Origin: Salinibacterium sp. NG253
GTDB taxonomy: Bacteria; Actinomycetota; Actinomycetes; Actinomycetales; Microbacteriaceae
Direction of reading: 5' to 3'
Length of the DNA: 64,000 nucleotides
Assembly (NCBI RefSeq): GCF_015864945.1
Contig: NZ_JADYWF010000001.1
Coordinates: 496,378-560,377, forward strand
Shown: piece after piece, positions 34,526 through 43,188 of the stretch
Layout: every line of letters begins with the position of its first letter
Numbering within the stretch: position 1 is the stretch's first letter
The notes under the pieces: generated by a model
The model's input: only the letters and a program-made list of their open reading frames with translations
What the model was told of the DNA's origin: nothing
Database searches by the model: none
Made by a program: the position numbers and the translations under genes

Positions 34526-37075
34526 CTAATCAAGACGGGTGAATCCCGTCACGCGAACCACCGCAATACCCTCAACGGCAGATTCGGCGAGGTCAACCGT
34601 CGCGGTAATCGCCCAGTCGTGGTTACCCGCGGGGTCTTCAATGATCTGACGCACATGCCACTGGCCTGGCTCCTCGGTGATGACGATCATGGCGGGGCCG
34701 CGCGCGTCGCCCGCCACCGAGAGGGTGTCGTGCTCATCGAAGTAGCGGTCGAGCGCCTCGCCCCACGCCTCCTCATCGAAGCCGGCGGCGGCATCCAGCT
34801 CGCCAAGAGCGACCGCATCATCGCGGGCGGCCAGCTGCACTCGGCGGAACATTTCGTTGCGCACGAGCACGCGGAAGGCCCGACCATTCGTGACAACGGA
34901 TGCCGGAGTCGGCGGCAGAACCGGCTCACCGCTGGTGGCGGAGTCGACCCCCGCCGTCATGGCCTCCCACTCGTCGATGAGGCTCGAGTCAACCTGGCGC
35001 ACCAGTTCGCCGAGCCACTCGATGAGGTCGAGAAGTTCGTCGGTTTTGGCGTCATCCGGAATCGTTTGACGGGTTGCCCGGTAGGCATCGGACAGGTAGC
35101 GCAGCACCAGACCTTCGCTGCGCGCAAGACCGTAGAAGCCAACAAAATCGGCGAAGGTCATGGCTCGTTCGTAGAGGTCGCGCACGACAGTCTTGGGGCT
35201 GAGTTCGAAATCGCCGATCCAGGGCTGGCTCGCGCTGTACATGTCGAACGCCGCCGTGAGCAACTCCTCGAGCGGCTTGGGCCACGTGACCTCTTCGAGC
35301 AGTTCCATGCGCTGGTCGTACTCGATGCCTTCGGCCTTCATCGCCGCAACGGCCTCACCCCGTGCCATGAACTGCTGCTGCGAGAGAATCGGTCGGGGGT
35401 TATCGAGCGTTGCTTCGAGCACCGAAATCATATCCAGCGCATACGTGGGTGATTCCTTGTCGAGCAGGTCGAAGGATGCCACGGCAAACGGCGAGAGGGG
35501 TTGGTTGAGAGCGAAGTTCGCCTGCAGGTCGACGGTCAGTCGAATCTCAATACGTTCGTCGAAGCTCTCGACCTCTTCGCCATCCACAATCATGGTGTCG
35601 GAGACGCGGTGTTCTTCGACAATCTCGGCGGTGCGCAGGGTGCGGTAGATCGCCAGCGCCTGCTTCGCCAGTTCACGTTGCTTGGTGCGGGGTTCGTGGT
35701 TGTCTTCTACAAGGGTGCGCACGTTGGTGAAGACGTCTCCCCCGCGGGCGATCACGTTGAGGATCATGGCGTGGTTCATGCGCATGTTGCTCGTGAGCTG
35801 CTCTGGCTCGGCGGCGATCATGCGGTTGAAGCTTGCCTCGCTCCAGGTAACAAACCCGTCGGGGGCCTTCTTGCGCACGAGCTTGCGCAGCTTCTTGGGG
35901 TCGTCCCCCGCTTTGGCCACCATCTTGGCGTTGTCAGATTCGTGTTCGGGGGCTTGGGCAACCACCGTTCCGGCGGTGTCGAAGCCGGCACGGCCTGCGC
36001 GGCCCGCGATCTGGTGGAATTCGCGAGCGGTGAGCTGGCGCATCCGCGTTCCGTCGTACTTCGTGAGCTGGGTGAGCAGAACGGTGCGGATGGGCACGTT
36101 AATGCCGACGCCCAAAGTGTCGGTTCCGCAAATGACGCGCAGCAGCCCGCGCTGGGCCAGTTGTTCAACGAGGCGACGGTACTTGGGCAGCATGCCGGCG
36201 TGGTGCACACCGATGCCCGAGCGGATGAGGCGTGACAGCGTCTTGCCGAACACTGTCGTGAAGCGGAAGTCGCCAATGGCATCAGCGATCTCGTCGCGTT
36301 GCTCGCGCGTCACAACCTTGAGACTCGTCATCGCTTGAGCACGCTCGAGCGCTGCCGCCTGCGAGAAATGCACGATGTAGATCGGAGCTTGACCCGTGGA
36401 GAGAAGATCTTCGACCGTCTCGTGAATTGGCGTGAGCGCCCACGAGTAGTGCAGGGGAACGGGGCGTTCCACACCCGTGATGAGGCTCGTCTCGCGGCCA
36501 GTGCGACGGCTGAGGTCATCCGCCAACGGCTGCATGTCGCCGAGCGTGGCCGACATCAACACGAATTGCACGTTCGGCAGAATGAGCAGCGGCACCTGCC
36601 ACGCCCAGCCGCGATCGGGGTCGGCGTAAAAGTGGAACTCATCCATCACTACTTGGTCTACCCGGGCATCCGCCCCTTCGCGGAGGGCGAGGTTGGCGAG
36701 AATCTCTGCCGTGCAGCAAATGATGGGCGCATCGGCGTTGACGGACGAGTCGCCGGTAACCATCCCGACGTTTTCGGCACCAAATACCTCGACGAGCGCG
36801 AAGAATTTCTCGCTCACCAGCGCCTTGATCGGCGCTGTATAGAACGTGCGCTGGCCTTGGGCGAGGGCAATAGCGTGAGCGGCAATAGCCACGAGGGACT
36901 TGCCGGTGCCCGTGGGGGTCGAGAGGATCACGTTCGCGCCCGAGACGAGCTCGATGACGGCTTCATCCTGCGCGGGATAGAGAGTCAACCCGCGATCGGA
37001 TGCCCACCCGACAAAAGCGTCATAGGTTGCGTCTGCGTCAAAGGGCGTCGGAAGCGCATCCAGAAGTGAGGCCAT
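34526..37075 (-). CDS. DEAD/DEAH-box helicase with C-terminal DUF3516 domain
   Basis: An 849 aa actinobacterial Ski2-like helicase. Motif I is STPTGTGKS, motif Ia FYTAPIKAL, motif II is VMDEFHFY (DEFH instead of DEAH, as in this family), motif III LMSATLGDM, and motif VI QIAGRAGRAGFD. The C-terminal half (about 500-849) is the DUF3516 region. Related HelY-type proteins act in RNA turnover. TACGGT is exactly six bases before the ATG at 37075. Probably monocistronic. Confidence 0.92.
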   Translation of the reverse strand: MASLLDALPTPFDADATYDAFVGWASDRGLTLYPAQDEAVIELVSGANVILSTPTGTGKSLVAIAAHAIALAQGQRTFYTAPIKALVSEKFFALVEVFGAENVGMVTGDSSVNADAPIICCTAEILANLALREGADARVDQVVMDEFHFYADPDRGWAWQVPLLILPNVQFVLMSATLGDMQPLADDLSRRTGRETSLITGVERPVPLHYSWALTPIHETVEDLLSTGQAPIYIVHFSQAAALERAQAMTSLKVVTREQRDEIADAIGDFRFTTVFGKTLSRLIRSGIGVHHAGMLPKYRRLVEQLAQRGLLRVICGTDTLGVGINVPIRTVLLTQLTKYDGTRMRQLTAREFHQIAGRAGRAGFDTAGTVVAQAPEHESDNAKMVAKAGDDPKKLRKLVRKKAPDGFVTWSEASFNRMIAAEPEQLTSNMRMNHAMILNVIARGGDVFTNVRTLVEDNHEPRTKQRELAKQALAIYRTLRTAEIVEEHRVSDTMIVDGEEVESFDERIEIRLTVDLQANFALNQPLSPFAVASFDLLDKESPTYALDMISVLEATLDNPRPILSQQQFMARGEAVAAMKAEGIEYDQRMELLEEVTWPKPLEELLTAAFDMYSASQPWIGDFELSPKTVVRDLYERAMTFADFVGFYGLARSEGLVLRYLSDAYRATRQTIPDDAKTDELLDLIEWLGELVRQVDSSLIDEWEAMTAGVDSATSGEPVLPPTPASVVTNGRAFRVLVRNEMFRRVQLAARDDAVALGELDAAAGFDEEAWGEALDRYFDEHDTLSVAGDARGPAMIVITEEPGQWHVRQIIEDPAGNHDWAITATVDLAESAVEGIAVVRVTGFTRLD

Positions 37076-37113
37076 TGTTCCACCGTAGCCGGGTCAGCAC
37101 CCCTCTGAGCACG

Positions 37114-38007
37114 CTAGCTGAGCGCGAGCATCACCGAAGCGACGAGGGCGAGCAGCATTCCGAGAAGCTGAATGCGGCTGACCTTCTCGTGCAGCGTGAA
37201 GCGTGCGAGCACAATCGTGGCGAGCGGATACAGGCTCACGAGCACCGAAACAACCGCCAAGCTTCCCGCCTGAAGAGCAAAAAGAATGAACGCATTGGAT
37301 GCCCCAACGAGCACACCACCGGCGGCGGCAAGAATGCGTGCCCGGCTCACACTCACGACGGGTCCGCCCTCGGGCTGGTGATCGAACTGGGCGAAGAAGT
37401 CGTGCAGCGGAGCACTCAGCCGGGTGAAAGCAAGCAGCAGGAGCATCACGGCAAGGCCAACCACAATCTCGACGACCGCGGTAGCGAGCCCCGCGGATTC
37501 CGGGGCATGGTCGAGAGCAATGAGGGCACCACCGAGGCTGACACCGGACACAATGCTGACCACGACGGTGCGGGGGCGAACCCGCGCAGCAGAATCTGAT
37601 CGAGTGACCGACACCAGCAGAGCGCTAACGAGCGCGAGCACGATGGCGATCCACGCTTGCGTCGGGAGTTGTTCGCCCGCAATAACCGCAAACGCGACCG
37701 GAACCACCGCGCCCACGACCGCAATCAATGGCGCGACCAAGCTCATCGGGCCATCCGCGAGGGCAGCGTAGAAGGTGAGCAACCCCACGATGGCGGCCAC
37801 GCCGGAGACGCCGCCCCAGAGCAGGGCACCCGGTTCGAAACTCGCGGGAACGAAGAGCATCGCAATCAGGAGAGACACGGTGGCGAAGACGTGGATGATC
37901 GTGGTCGCGGGCACGACCCGCAAGCGTCGAGTGCTCAAGCCTCCGAAGAAGTCTGAGACACCGTAAAACACGGAGCCGGCGAGGGCGAGCACGACGCTGA
38001 GGATCAT
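37114..38007 (-). CDS. EamA/DMT family transporter
   Basis: A 297 aa membrane protein with ten predicted helices arranged as two EamA repeats (residues 1-140 and 155-290). The start MILSVVLALAGSVFYGVSDFFGG is typical of the family. I chose the ATG at 38007, six bases after TATGCT; the frame stays open upstream but those residues are not hydrophobic and overlap the divergent gene's promoter. Members export amino acids, nucleotides or other metabolites; substrate unknown. Confidence 0.86.
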   Translation of the reverse strand: MILSVVLALAGSVFYGVSDFFGGLSTRRLRVVPATTIIHVFATVSLLIAMLFVPASFEPGALLWGGVSGVAAIVGLLTFYAALADGPMSLVAPLIAVVGAVVPVAFAVIAGEQLPTQAWIAIVLALVSALLVSVTRSDSAARVRPRTVVVSIVSGVSLGGALIALDHAPESAGLATAVVEIVVGLAVMLLLLAFTRLSAPLHDFFAQFDHQPEGGPVVSVSRARILAAAGGVLVGASNAFILFALQAGSLAVVSVLVSLYPLATIVLARFTLHEKVSRIQLLGMLLALVASVMLALS

Positions 38008-38076
38008 TCCGCCAGCATACGGCTCGTACGCTCCCGTACGAGCCAAACGGGGCTGCCAGCGCGGGTAGAATCGGGT

Positions 38077-39555
38077 GTGCCTAATTCCAGCGATCTCCCC
38101 GAACATGACCCCGCCGTTGTGGATCCCGGTGAGCTAGAAACCACTCTCAAGGTGCTCAGCCAGATGGCCGGCATGGACGAGGAGCACCCCGACTTCGTGA
38201 CGGTGCGCCGCGCTACCGCCGCCATGTTCAAGGCCGTCAAGAAAGAGCGCCGCCTCGAGAAGCGCGCCGCCATCGCCGATGCCGACCGCGAAGTGATTGC
38301 GGCAACTGCCACGGGCGCTGCCGACCGCATCGATGACGAGACTCGCGGCATCCCGATTTCAACGAACACTGAAGCTCCGACGGCGGGCGAGCTGATCAAG
38401 GCGCGCCCCTGCTACATCTGCAAACAGCCCTATACGACTGTCGATTCGTTTTACCACCAGCTCTGCCCTAGCTGTGCAGCGTTCAACCACGCCAAGCGTG
38501 ACGCCCGCACCGATCTCACTGGCAAGCGTGCGCTGCTCACGGGCGGGCGCGCCAAGATCGGCATGTACATCGCTCTGCGTTTGCTGCGGGATGGCGCGCA
38601 CACCACTATCACGACCCGCTTTCCGCGGGATGCCGTTCGTCGCTTCTCGAGCTTGCCGGATTCGGCAGACTGGCTGCACCGTCTCCGCGTCGTCGGAATC
38701 GACCTCCGCGATCCCGCTCAAGTGATCGGGCTGGCCGAGTCCGTTGCGGCCCAGGGCCCGCTCGACATTCTGATCAACAATGCGACTCAGACGGTGCGCC
38801 GCTCCCCCGGCGCCTACCAGCCGTTGGTCGATGGCGAGCTAGCACCGCTGCCCGATGGCCCGTTGCCCGAGCTCACGACCTTTGGCCACACCAACGACCC
38901 GCACCCGCAGGCGCTCGCCCAGTCCGTATCCGCTCACCCGATTTTGGCTGCAGCAGCAACGCGGGCGGAAGAACTTACCGAGCAAGCGATGACGGCCGGC
39001 TCAAGTTCGCTCGAACGCCTTGCTGCGGGCACGGCGATTGATGCGGGCGGGCTCGTTCCCGACCTCGACTCGATCAATTCGTGGACCCAGCATGTCGACC
39101 AAGTTGACCCGCTCGAGATGCTCGAAGTGCAGCTCGCCAACACGACCGCTCCCTTCGTGCTGATCTCAATGCTGCGCCCTTCGATGGCAGCCTCGACAGC
39201 TCGACGCAAATACATTGTCAATGTGTCGGCAATGGAGGGCGTATTCGGTCGCGGTTACAAGGGCCCAGGGCATCCGCACACCAACATGGCCAAGGCCGCC
39301 GTGAACATGCTCACCCGCACGAGCTCCCGCGAAATGTTTGAGAGCGACGGCATTCTGATGACGAGCGTCGACACCGGTTGGATTACGGATGAGCGCCCCC
39401 ACCCGACAAAGGTGCGGTTGGCAGAAGAAGGCTTTCATGCCCCGCTCGACCTCGTCGATGGTGCGGCCCGGGTCTATGACCCCATCGTGCGCGGCGAGGA
39501 CGGCGAAGACCTGTTCGGCATCTTCTTGAAGGACTACGACAAGAGCTCATGGTGA
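38077..39555 (+). CDS. SDR-fold protein with N-terminal zinc ribbon, Tyr-less active site
   Basis: A 492 aa protein. Residues 1-105 are helical and charged, 110-135 form a CxxC-x14-CxxC zinc ribbon (Cys 112, 115, 130, 133), and from 147 a Rossmann short-chain dehydrogenase fold runs to the end with the cofactor loop LLTGGRAKIGMYIA and the NNATQ motif. The usual YxxxK is TNMAK: the Lys is kept but Thr replaces the catalytic Tyr. A large insertion (about 235-330) precedes the last strands. TAGAAT lies five bases before the GTG. Function unknown; an inactive or altered dehydrogenase is possible. Confidence 0.85.
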   Translation: MPNSSDLPEHDPAVVDPGELETTLKVLSQMAGMDEEHPDFVTVRRATAAMFKAVKKERRLEKRAAIADADREVIAATATGAADRIDDETRGIPISTNTEAPTAGELIKARPCYICKQPYTTVDSFYHQLCPSCAAFNHAKRDARTDLTGKRALLTGGRAKIGMYIALRLLRDGAHTTITTRFPRDAVRRFSSLPDSADWLHRLRVVGIDLRDPAQVIGLAESVAAQGPLDILINNATQTVRRSPGAYQPLVDGELAPLPDGPLPELTTFGHTNDPHPQALAQSVSAHPILAAAATRAEELTEQAMTAGSSSLERLAAGTAIDAGGLVPDLDSINSWTQHVDQVDPLEMLEVQLANTTAPFVLISMLRPSMAASTARRKYIVNVSAMEGVFGRGYKGPGHPHTNMAKAAVNMLTRTSSREMFESDGILMTSVDTGWITDERPHPTKVRLAEEGFHAPLDLVDGAARVYDPIVRGEDGEDLFGIFLKDYDKSSW

Positions 39556-39788
39556 CCCCGGCAGAGTTTCTTCAGGCGACCGCGAGCGGCACGCGGGTTG
39601 TTGTGCGTCATCTGATCGAGGACGGCCGGGCCACTGACTCCCTCGGCTACTTTCACCTCGCCGACAATACGCATTGCGTTGTTGCGACAAACCGAGGGCT
39701 CGAGACGATTGAATTGGCGAAAGTAATCGCCGCCAAAGAGATCCCGCCACCGCCGGCACCCCGCCCCCGAGTGGGGTCTCCCGAATAG
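39549..39788 (+). CDS. Small SH3-like protein (Rv0428c N-terminal domain-like)
   Basis: A 79 aa protein resembling the beta-barrel that precedes the acetyltransferase domain of actinobacterial GNAT proteins such as Rv0428c: GTRVVVRHLIEDGRATDSLG, HCVVATNRGLETIELAKVIAAKEIPPPP, cited in part. The acetyltransferase domain itself is missing and the frame ends at 39788. Its ATG lies inside the last codons of the SDR gene (overlap 7 bases), so the two are translated together. The family assignment rests on pattern memory. Confidence 0.7.
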   Translation: MVTPAEFLQATASGTRVVVRHLIEDGRATDSLGYFHLADNTHCVVATNRGLETIELAKVIAAKEIPPPPAPRPRVGSPE

Positions 39789-39861
39789 TAGGGGATCAGC
39801 GCAATGAGGCGTAAGCTTCTCGCTGGACTATTGGCCACTAGCGAATTAGTAAGTTGGAACC

Positions 39862-40356
39862 GTGGGCGTAAGAATCGAACGAATTGACCTTCCCGGTTTT
39901 GGTGTGCGTAACGACGTCATCACCAAGTCAGGATGCCGCGTCAGCGTGGTTTCGCTGCGATCAGGAGAACGCGATCTCGCTTTCTTCAACGCGGATGACC
40001 CCGACTCGAACGCTGCATCAATCTCGTTGAGCGATGATGAAGCCTCCGCCATCGCCGAAGTTCTCGGGTCATCGCTCACGCTTAGTCGCCTATCTGCACT
40101 CGGCGAAAAGGCCGAAGGTCTCTTCAACGAAGAGATCTCGCTGCCTAACGGCTCTGGCTTCGTCGGCCACCCCATGGGCGCCATGAAAGCTCGCACCCTC
40201 ACGAGTGCCTCCATCGTTGCCATCGTGCGTGGCAACGATGTTGTCGCGTCTCCCGGCCCCGAGGTTGTTTTCGAGTCTGGTGACGTCATCGTTGCTGTCG
40301 GTACTCGCAAGGGTCTCGACGCACTCGGCAAGCTCATCAATAACGGTCCAAGCTAA
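39862..40356 (+). CDS. Potassium/proton antiporter regulatory subunit (KhtT-like, RCK_C domain)
   Basis: A 164 aa cytosolic protein whose C-terminal half (about 80-160) is a TrkA-C/RCK_C domain: SFVGHPMGAMKARTLTSASI type segment with GDVIVAVGTRKGLDALGKL at the end. The layout matches B. subtilis KhtT, the gating subunit of KhtU. It is ten bases upstream of a CPA2 antiporter gene, and together they form a KhtTU-type system for K+ efflux. TAAGTT lies six bases before the GTG, so the operon starts with a leaderless gene. Confidence 0.88.
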   Translation: MGVRIERIDLPGFGVRNDVITKSGCRVSVVSLRSGERDLAFFNADDPDSNAASISLSDDEASAIAEVLGSSLTLSRLSALGEKAEGLFNEEISLPNGSGFVGHPMGAMKARTLTSASIVAIVRGNDVVASPGPEVVFESGDVIVAVGTRKGLDALGKLINNGPS

Positions 40357-40365
40357 GAGCTGCGT

Positions 40366-41565
40366 ATGCATGAGACGACGCAGCTACTCATCGAGGTTGG
40401 CGCTCTCCTTCTCGTGCTCAGTGTGCTCGGCAGAGTTGCCGCACGCTTTGGGTTTTCGGCGATCCCTCTTTACTTGCTCGCCGGTCTCGCTGTCGGCGAG
40501 GGTGGGCTTCTCCCACTGCAGGCCAGCGAAGAGTTTTTCGAAGTGGGATCACAAATTGGTGTGATTCTGCTGCTCGCCATGCTCGGCCTCGAGTACTCGG
40601 CTGAAGAGCTCATGTCGAACCTCAAGACATCACGACTCTCCGGGATCTTGGATGGCGTCTTCAACGCTATCCCCGGGGCCCTGTTTGCAATTCTCTTGGG
40701 GTGGGAACCAGCCGCCGTTGTTGCTCTCGCCGGAGTGACCTGGGTGTCATCATCCGGAGTCATCGCAAAAGTAGTACGCGATCTTGGGCGACTGGGTAAC
40801 CGCGAGACGCCGGTAATTCTGTCGATCTTGGTGATGGAAGACCTCGCCATGGCGTTCTACCTGCCGGTGCTTTCGGCTCTTGTCATTGGTGCTGGTCTCA
40901 TGCAGGGTGCCATCACGGTGGCTATCGCTGTAGCTGTCGTTGTCACGATCCTTTACGTGGCGTTGCGTCACGGACGCTTCCTGTCGCGGCTGCTCCCCAA
41001 CAAGAATGCTGAAGCACTATTGCTCGGGGTTGTGGGCCTGACGATGCTCGTTGCCGGCCTCGCGGAAGCCGTGAACGTTTCAGCGGCCGTTGGAGCATTC
41101 CTTGTGGGCATCGCAATCTCCGGGCCGGTAGCGCATCAGTCCGCCCAATTGATCACTCCTCTGCGCGACCTCTTCGCCGCCGTCTTTTTCGTGTTCTTTG
41201 GAATCTCAACGTCGCCGGCAGACATCATCCCGGTGCTGCTACCTGCCTTCGCCCTCGCCGTGCTCACTATCGGCACGAAAGCGTTCTCCGGCTACATGGC
41301 CGCGAAGCGCGCCGGCATTGCGGCGCCCGGTCGCTGGCGCACCGGATTGGCTCTCACGCCGCGTGGAGAGTTCTCCATCGTGATCGCGGGGCTCGCGGTC
41401 GGTGCCGGCATCGAACCGATGCTCGCGCCACTGGCCACCGCGTACGTACTCATGACGATCATCGCCGGTCCGCTGCTTGCGCGCGTGCCAGACACAGCGT
41501 GGTTCAAGGCCCGCGTGCGCAAGCCAGCGTCAGCGCCGCCGACGACGCCCGTCGCTACACGCTAG
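40366..41565 (+). CDS. CPA2 family cation/proton antiporter (KhtU-like)
   Basis: A 399 aa antiporter with twelve to thirteen hydrophobic segments. Typical CPA2 features: LAGLAVGEGGLLPL, LLLAMLGLEYSAEEL, VTWVSSSGVIAKVVRDLGRL, ILVMEDLAMAFYLP (the conserved acidic ED in the transport site) and AFLVGIAISGPVA. Lacks a C-terminal RCK_N domain, in line with the separate RCK_C subunit directly upstream (ten-base gap). Probably exports K+ in exchange for H+. Confidence 0.9.
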   Translation: MHETTQLLIEVGALLLVLSVLGRVAARFGFSAIPLYLLAGLAVGEGGLLPLQASEEFFEVGSQIGVILLLAMLGLEYSAEELMSNLKTSRLSGILDGVFNAIPGALFAILLGWEPAAVVALAGVTWVSSSGVIAKVVRDLGRLGNRETPVILSILVMEDLAMAFYLPVLSALVIGAGLMQGAITVAIAVAVVVTILYVALRHGRFLSRLLPNKNAEALLLGVVGLTMLVAGLAEAVNVSAAVGAFLVGIAISGPVAHQSAQLITPLRDLFAAVFFVFFGISTSPADIIPVLLPAFALAVLTIGTKAFSGYMAAKRAGIAAPGRWRTGLALTPRGEFSIVIAGLAVGAGIEPMLAPLATAYVLMTIIAGPLLARVPDTAWFKARVRKPASAPPTTPVATR

Positions 41566-41583
41566 CCGCTGAGCGCCGCTCGC

Positions 41584-43002
41584 TCAAGCGCCGGCGTCGC
41601 CCTTGTTCAGGTCGGAGAACTTCTCAGCCATTGTCGGGTTGCCGCGCGTGAGCTTCTTGATGGTCACATCCTGCGCCTTGTCGTTCGCGAGGCGCAGGTT
41701 GCGGTTGGTCCCGAGCAACGCATCCTTGGTCTTTTGAAGGTGATCGATCGACTTATCGATCTCGTCGATCGCCGTCTGGAATTTGCGGGATGCCAGATCA
41801 AAGTTGCGAGCGAAGCCTGACTTGAACGAGTCCAGCTCTTCCTCGAAGTTCGTCACGTCGATGCTCTGTGCCTTCACCAGCGCAAGCTCGTTCTTGTACG
41901 TGAGTGAATTGAGCGCCGCGTTGCGAAGCACTGTGATGATCGGAATAAAGAATTGAGGCCGAACAACGTACATCTTGGGGTAGCGGTGCGAGACATCCAC
42001 GATTCCGGAGTTGTAGAGCTCGCTCTCGGGCTCAAGCAACGAGACCAATACAGCGTATTCGCAGCCCTTTTCGTTGCGATCTTTGTCGAGCTCTTTCAAA
42101 AAGTCTTCGTTGCGCTTCTTGGTCGCCGTCGTGTCGGCTTCGTTCTTCATTTCGAACATGATCGACACGATTTCGGTGCCCGATTCATCCGCTTCTTTGA
42201 AGATGTAGTCGCCCTTGCTGCCGCTGCGCGCGTCGTTGTCTTTCTCGAAGTACGCGCGCGGAAAAGCGGTAGCCCGAATCTGGTTGAACGTCGTTTCACA
42301 GTGGATCTCGAGCGTCTCGCCGATCATCTTCGTCGAGAGCCGCGCTTTCATGTCGCGCAGGCGTTCGATCGCATCGTCGCGATCCTTGATCTGCGTCTCG
42401 TACTTGTCTTTCAGCGACGTCTCGGCGAGCTTCTTCTCCAACTCCACGCGCTCGAGAGTGCTCTTGAGTCCATCCCGCTCCTTCTCGACGGCGCCTACTG
42501 CCGCCGAGAGCGCCAATTGCTGCTCGGAACCTGCCGCTTGGAGCTTCGACTTCAGAGCCTGGATCTCAGCTTCTTTATCCGCCGTGGCCTTCTGCAATTC
42601 GTTGACCCGCTTGGCCTCGGCAAGATCGGCTGCTGCTTGACGCTCACGCTGAGTCTTCTCCAGCTCATTCGCCAGAGCGTCACGCTCGGCCTGCACGGCG
42701 CTCAGCGCCTCAGCCACCGCGAGCTTCTGGGAGACAGCGCCCGCATCCAGCTGCGCCTTCAGCTCTTGAATCGCGGCATCCTTCTTCGACGCCTCCGCCT
42801 GTAACTCACGCGCGACCTTCGCCTCGGCGAGCTCAATCTCGGCCTTCTTCGTTGCCTCGGCCGACTCGAGCCGTTCGTGCAGCTCACTCTCAAACTCGCG
42901 GTCACGGATCTGCTTCACGATGTCGGCATAGCCTGCTTCATCGATAGTGAACGCTTTGCCACAGTGCGGGCAGGTAACTTCGTGCATCGGCGCGTAATCC
43001 AT
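41584..43002 (-). CDS. DUF2130 family protein with coiled coil
   Basis: A 472 aa protein: an N-terminal zinc-finger-like CPHCGKAF, a coiled coil of about 180 residues rich in Ala, Glu and Lys (residues 30-215), then the DUF2130 domain. In the domain, [25 protein letters not shown] resembles a PD-(D/E)xK nuclease core, and [20 protein letters not shown] follows. Function is not known; a DNA-associated or nuclease-like role is inferred from this core. Start ATG at 43002; a nearby downstream ATG at 42987 is possible. No defence genes are adjacent. Confidence 0.85.
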   Translation of the reverse strand: MDYAPMHEVTCPHCGKAFTIDEAGYADIVKQIRDREFESELHERLESAEATKKAEIELAEAKVARELQAEASKKDAAIQELKAQLDAGAVSQKLAVAEALSAVQAERDALANELEKTQRERQAAADLAEAKRVNELQKATADKEAEIQALKSKLQAAGSEQQLALSAAVGAVEKERDGLKSTLERVELEKKLAETSLKDKYETQIKDRDDAIERLRDMKARLSTKMIGETLEIHCETTFNQIRATAFPRAYFEKDNDARSGSKGDYIFKEADESGTEIVSIMFEMKNEADTTATKKRNEDFLKELDKDRNEKGCEYAVLVSLLEPESELYNSGIVDVSHRYPKMYVVRPQFFIPIITVLRNAALNSLTYKNELALVKAQSIDVTNFEEELDSFKSGFARNFDLASRKFQTAIDEIDKSIDHLQKTKDALLGTNRNLRLANDKAQDVTIKKLTRGNPTMAEKFSDLNKGDAGA

Positions 43003-43119
43003 TCGTCTCAACGTTCAGATGGATGCGCGCCGGCTGCGGTTACTTCACGCGACGCTCTCCAGATCGTTCTCGCTCAGGCTAACGGCTGCGCGGATGCCGT
43101 GGGAGTTGCCGCACGAGAA

Positions 43120-43139
43120 GCCTCCGAATAATCGGGGGC
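43120..43139 (-). terminator. Possible terminator after the YHYH lipoprotein gene
   Basis: GCCTCCGA-ATAA-TCGGGGGC, an 8-bp stem (one G-T pair) about 50 bases after the lipoprotein stop. The following sequence has few T residues, so activity is uncertain. Confidence 0.45.
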
Positions 43140-43188
43140 GTTCCTGTAACTGACGATCGACGCAAAGCCCGACGCAAACAACGAGAAG

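Noticed and set aside
41584-43002. DUF2130 protein as part of a defence island
   Set aside because: The nuclease-like core and coiled coil are suggestive, but neighbours are an ion antiporter and a nickel operon, with no methylase, toxin, or integrase.
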